Positions 59,366-64,000 of a DNA stretch of 64,000 nucleotides are shown here, piece after piece. Each line of letters begins with the position of its first letter. The first letter of the stretch is position 1. The translations under genes were made by a program, and so were the position numbers. Source of the stretch: Daldinia sp. FL1419 (Eukaryota; Ascomycota; Sordariomycetes; Xylariales; Hypoxylaceae); contig MU623341.1 of the NCBI GenBank assembly GCA_025201765.1, positions 310,001 through 374,000 on the forward strand, given 5' to 3'. Under the pieces are notes generated by a model. That model worked only from the letters and a program-made list of their open reading frames with translations, searched no databases and was not told where the DNA came from.

Positions 59366-60333
59366 TCAAGACCATATAGTATGTAACCGATGGCGTAGGG
59401 TAGCGAGGTAGTTTGCTGAGTCGACCTATTCCAAGGTTGAATAGGACCATAGGTACCTATATGATATGGCCATCTAGCCAGGTAGTTGAACAGGCAGATA
59501 TCAAGAACTCGAAAGAAAATCAAAAAGTGACTTGAGCTACGGAATTTGCCGTTTACAAACAGACGCCTGTTGGCTTAAGCTGGATGCCTGGTATTTGCGT
59601 ACCTTAGGTACCTTCCTTCCAAGGATTGCATTTTACAATACAGGTAGATACCTGCATCATGTACCTTGAGTAGGATGTAGAAACGGTTCAAGGTTAGGTA
59701 CCTGCCTAACCTCTGGGTTACCTGGAGACCGTTATCAAGTCCCTGCCCTCTAGGTACCTACCCGGGTACAGTACCTAGGTACCTCGTCCCTGAGATCTAG
59801 AAATATCAGACATCTACCTAGGTAAGCATCTATACAAGTACTTGGGGCGCTGCAAGTATCAAAATCCGACGAAGAACTACGCCACACGAGCCTTGATTCT
59901 AGTTTGTTAGATCAATGAGGTATCTAGGTAGGTACCTAGTTACAGTGCAGAAAGCTTATGAAGTACCTGTGTAACGCTAAGAAATATGAAAAAAGGGGTA
60001 GACTTGAAATATAACAGACCATACGAAATCATATGTAGTTGCTGCGCTAGGTGATAGGATCCTAATTCAAACATCCAACCGTCAATTTTTGTTTACTATA
60101 AGCAATTGGAAATTTAATATAGTATTTACATACATAGGTACCCAAGCAAGTATATACCCAAGCACAGATGCTCGGTATGCCTCATTCAACTCAGCGTATG
60201 TTAATACCTAGGTATATATTGAGTCGTATATTATCAACCATGGACTCGACCTCACAAGGATACGTATCATTTATCCCAGATACCTATGCGTCCTTATAAT
60301 ACGTGCCTACTATGAGGGCGTAGAAATAGGCTA
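59366..60333. other. Intergenic region saturated with TACCTAGGTA motifs
   Basis: No gene. Between about 59600 and 59950 there are repeated GGTACCT, CTACCTAGGTA and TAGGTACCTA motifs, one of the densest clusters in the window, upstream of the PIF1-like helicase. Confidence 0.5.
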
Positions 60334-61493
60334 TTAATTCTTGGCAAAGGCAGCCTTGAGCTCATTAACACAATCGGTAACAAATTCTTTTGATGTCGGG
60401 TTGGACCCATCCCAATGACCGAAAGGATGCCCTTGGCCCTTGTACACTTTAATCCTACTAGGAGTACCAGCTGCGGTGAGTTTCTCGTGATATGCAATTC
60501 CCTCTGATACCAGGGGGTCAATCTCAGCGCAGCGGATAATGGCAGGCGCTAGGTTTGCATGAGAGTTGGCGACGATTGGCGACGCGCGGAAGTCTTTGGC
60601 CTTTCCCTCACGGTTTCCATCTGTTCCTAGCCATAGGTTATAAAACCATATGAGGCGGTTAAGCGGTAACATCGGGGCGAATTCGAAGTCGATGTAACTC
60701 ATATACGGCGTTTTCGTAGGGTCGCATGAACCCTCCTTCGGAATGAATCTCGCATCGATTACCGGCACAATGAGTAGCTGAACGGCAAGACGTGGTAGAC
60801 TCGGGTCGTCCCGAGCCTGTATTGCAAGTACCGCCGCAATACATGCTCCAGCAGAAAGTCCCCCGACACCCACACGCGAAGGATCTATCCTTAGTGTGTT
60901 TGAATTTTGGAATATCCATTTCAACGCCTGCCAACTGTCTGTCGCCGAAACTGGATGAGGATATTCGGGTGCAAGTCGGTACGCAACATTTACTATAATA
61001 CAGCCAACCCTTTGACAGATCTTTCGACAGAGAGACTCATCCGAGTCTAGGCCCCCAATTACGAACCCGCCGCCGTGGAAGTTTACGAGTGCCGGTAGTA
61101 ATCCTCTCCGTTGAAGTCCGGAGCTGGCAATTGCTTCTGGCGTAGGCACGTATACCTGTACAGTTATTTCACCGGGAGGATCGGATACAGGAACTTTGTA
61201 AATTTCGGTGCTCGCTACTTCCGGTGCCGGTCCGGCAACCTTAGATGTCGGGAAGTCATATTTTTTTCGATCACGATTATACTCGTCGTAGGAAACCTGA
61301 TCAGCTCGGAGTTTTGACGCTATATGCTCGCTTGTAAGTAACTGGATAGCTAGTAATAATATATATATAAACCACTTTCAAAATAAATAATACCTTGGTA
61401 GCGAAAGTAGATCTCGGTAAAGGCCGGGTCTAGTCTCCCAACTAGGGAAGGATGTAACGGGTTGACAGGAGATGGAACATCGTTAGAACCCAT
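60334..61493 (-). CDS. Alpha/beta hydrolase, HSL-type esterase/lipase
   Basis: Two exons on the minus strand, 61493-61394 and 61349-60334, give 371 aa. It belongs to the hormone-sensitive-lipase branch of alpha/beta hydrolases (arylacetamide deacetylase-like), which cleave acyl esters or amides. Seen: the oxyanion motif FHGGGFVIGG (HGGG at about 125-128), AYRLAPEYPHPVSATDSW typical of the branch, the nucleophile elbow GGLSAGACIAA (Ser about 199), the acid RCAEIDPLVSEG (Asp about 311) and the base GQGHPFGHW (His about 341). The usual GDSAG elbow is GLSAG here. No signal peptide, so it is probably cytosolic. The intron acceptor TTACTAG at 61350 was chosen because the nearer CAAG acceptor runs into a stop. 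Some relatives sit in secondary-metabolite clusters, but no cluster backbone enzyme is nearby. Confidence 0.85.
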
Positions 61494-64000
61494 GACTCGT
61501 GAGGTATGCAAGTTTGTATTAAAAATGGCAATCTCAACAAATTATATTCACACCACTTACACGTCGTATAATACGATGCGATGAGATTACTTAGGTGAAA
61601 CCCGGATGATTCGAACATATCCTGTAGATTAAAAATCAGCAGGCAAAGTAGATACTTTTAGAACTCGGTAGGTACCACCCCTAGAAGAGGGAGCCACAGA
61701 ATTCAGCCCTTGTTAGAACACATCCCGTCCGTAGCCGGCCGCGTGTCTAAGTTCTAATACTGCCTGCTCCTGGTCTTTCGCGTGACTCTTTACACGACCT
61801 ATACAGAAATCGTGGGGGTCGAGGTAACAGTAAGACGCAGGTAAGCAAGTTGTTGCAGATGGCCAAGAAATAGCAGTCTATACCTCTACCGAAACCCCAA
61901 CTAAACGTGCTGTGGGTATCCATCGGCTTATCCGAAGGGAGGATTCCCGCAGAATCCATGCGTGGGGGAGGAGATGCTGATACTATTTTGAAAAACGCAC
62001 TGCTATATGACTAATTAAAATCCAATCAACGACACCACCTCCCAGGTTATATTCCTAGCAGGGACTCCTGATCGGCCAATCATATATACATTGCCTCTTA
62101 GGTTGAGTATTAGGCATCAAGAACCTCCACAGCCGTCTATAGAAGGCTCAGACTCGAAAGGGCTCGACTGAAGTCTGCATCAAGATAGGTACTACTTTCT
62201 TATTCAACGATGTGTAGAATAATGAAGCTCAATTACCTTTTATCGCTTTGACTTATCTCGTAAGAAAAAACAGAAAAAGCTTTTAGTAGCGTCCAATTTG
62301 ATAAGAGTTGCTTATAGAATACTCATTCGGATTGCTCAATATGACTCGGGAATAAAGTCCCTCAAGACGCGTGCGTAAATAAAGAGTAGGTGTAATTACC
62401 TCATTTGCATCAAGTGTCCATATCACTTTCCGAGACAAGGATTCCGACGCATAACTTCCGAGAAATATAAAAGTATTAGTAGTTTGATATTTGGTATTCT
62501 TCTCCGAATAGGGGTTGTACCTTTCCGCAGATAGATATCTCGAACCCTAGGTATTAATAAATATAGACTTTTACTTTATGTCCTAATGGAAATACCTAGG
62601 TATTATATTTATTTTGATAATAAATACCCTAGGTCAGCAGTAAATACTTCGAGTAGATCCATTGAGACCATTATATACTTTAATTGTGTATAAAATCAGA
62701 GTCCTAATTAAGTTGCCGAGTAGACACCTATCTATCTCCAGTCACTGAGTTATAATACCATCTCTTAGTCGCTTTGGGAGACTTAGCCGTAGTATATATA
62801 TGTAGGTCCTCATATAGGAAGCGGAGTTGATATGCTATAAAAACGTATCTAGTTATTCGAAAGTCTCTTATTAGATGTGTACCGTACACTATTATATAAC
62901 CACACCTGCCTGCAAGCTGATTGCCGAAAAGGCTCCTTAATATTATCTCATGGGAGGGACCGAATTAGGTTAATTACTGTCCAAGCATTTATAAACCAGG
63001 AAGACTCGGGTAGTGCGTGTTCCCAAGTCCAAGGCTGACCAGAAATCGGCAATATCAACACATTAAACTCCGTATACGCATCTTGCTATGAAATTCGCGA
63101 CGTTGAAATATATAAACCACGGGATGAAAAGAAATATAGAGAACCCCAACCTCTTATTAGTAGTTAGGAGGGGAAATTACTATCAAAGCTCCTATTCTCT
63201 ATTGACGATAGGTATTAAATAATACCTAAACTACCTAAACTGACTTGAAACTTTCAATAACGCCAACGGTTCAGTCTCGGCTAGATTGAGAGTTGCCCGG
63301 GTTCAACAGCACTGCTACTTCTTACTCGTCTTCAACAGAGCTTACGATTAACCAAGTTGAATTTCTACTAGTACTGGGTAATTCAATCTCTACTCTGTAT
63401 GGGTTATGCCGTGAATCTGGCAGGAATTTTGGATCTGGTCGGGGCTAGATCCGCAGAGACTGTTTCACCATGGCTCTAGGAATAACTTATGATGCAGGGT
63501 CTGGCTGTTGAAGACTAATAAGAGCTATTGCGATCTACGAGGGTTGGTGAGGTTATTGGGACGCTGGTTTAGGTACCTATTGATCAGGCACTTTTCTACT
63601 GTTGGGCTCTTGGAATTTAATGTCTTGCATGTATTCAAATTACAGTCCTAGTACTGGTACTGGTACTTCGTGGGAGCTGGTTGATAACACGAGCTAGGTC
63701 TAATAACATGGGATTATTTTGTCGGGTAGGTTATTTTAACTTAGGATATATGTCCGTATGCGCTTGGGCTATGATCACAATAACGATACTACTAACAGCA
63801 CCGTGTACGAAAAGGATTCGAACAAGAATACACCTAAGTATAGCCACATTCACTCTTTCTGTGGTCGAAGGCGGGTTGATTCGAGCTTGGTTAATGGCTA
63901 TGTGGAGATTTGTAGACGCTCGATAACCTGGAGGGTCCGACAGAATATAGAAATGTTTACGCGCGTATAGTTGAAGCGGGAAGCATGATTTCAATCATGA
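61494..64000. other. Gene-poor end of the window
   Basis: AT-rich DNA with many short frames but no recognisable gene on either strand. TACCTAGGTATT motifs occur at 62544-62635. A TACTGG triplication lies at 63649-63666. Small frames at 63681-63994 overlap on both strands and resemble nothing known. Confidence 0.4.

Noticed and set aside
44673..61493. A secondary-metabolite gene cluster (acyl-CoA ligase, esterase, secreted protein)
   Set aside because: There is no polyketide synthase, NRPS, terpene cyclase, P450 or cluster regulator in the window, and the genes are far apart with unrelated neighbours.

Overview
This window is nuclear DNA of a filamentous ascomycete (Pezizomycotina, most likely Sordariomycetes). 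Genes carry short introns (mostly 45-175 bases) with GTAAGT/GTGAGT donors and CTAAC/CTGAC branch sites. The families are typical of the group: PTH11-type rhodopsin-like receptors, a DUF1996 secreted protein, an expanded-family F-box gene, and a transposon bleached of GC as repeat-induced point mutation (RIP) does. The species cannot be named from the sequence. No tRNA, rRNA, CRISPR array or bacterial-type operon was seen.

Layout. 0.8-2.3 kb: a YCK-type casein kinase 1 (minus). 3.6-7.1 kb: an AT-saturated, RIP-degraded element bounded by 23-bp inverted repeats. 7.1-11.1 kb: gene-poor, with a small poly(A)-tailed insertion. 11.1-12.2 kb: Dre2 (minus), its upstream region carrying a 535-bp MITE with perfect 27-bp inverted repeats and a TA duplication. 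14.0-15.5 kb: a broken F-box gene. 18.2-18.9 kb: an STF2-like hydrophilin whose start codon is split by an intron. 19.5-21.3 kb: mitochondrial Met-tRNA formyltransferase. 22.5-23.9 kb: a rhodopsin-like 7TM receptor. 24-28.5 kb: gene-poor, with a 10-N gap flanked by poly-G/poly-C sequencing artefact. 28.5-29.2 kb: an unrecognised Cys-tailed protein. 29.5-39.4 kb: four minus-strand genes (SRR1-like, class II aldolase, 14-TM MFS exporter, and a receptor-transporter fusion). 39.4-44.7 kb: gene-poor. 44.7-46.3 kb: an RPA1/MEIOB-like OB-fold protein. 46.8-61.5 kb: a coiled-coil low-complexity protein, an unrecognised 241-aa protein, an acyl-CoA synthetase/4CL-like enzyme, a DUF1996 secreted protein, a PIF1-family helicase and an HSL-type esterase. 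61.5-64 kb: no gene seen.

The genes are individually controlled eukaryotic genes and do not form one obvious pathway. Several are organellar (FMT, probably the PIF1-like helicase) or housekeeping (casein kinase, Dre2); the rest are membrane, secreted or metabolic genes of the accessory type. The gene-poor stretches share a dispersed palindromic motif, TACCTAGGTA and its extensions.

The most striking observation is at 36490-39443: one continuous reading frame joins a complete PTH11-type rhodopsin-like 7TM domain to a complete FucP/FHS-type sugar transporter, making a 965-aa predicted receptor-transporter. Exon models below were built by hand from splice signals and reading-frame continuity. 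All exon sums are multiples of three, but none was checked against transcripts or databases.
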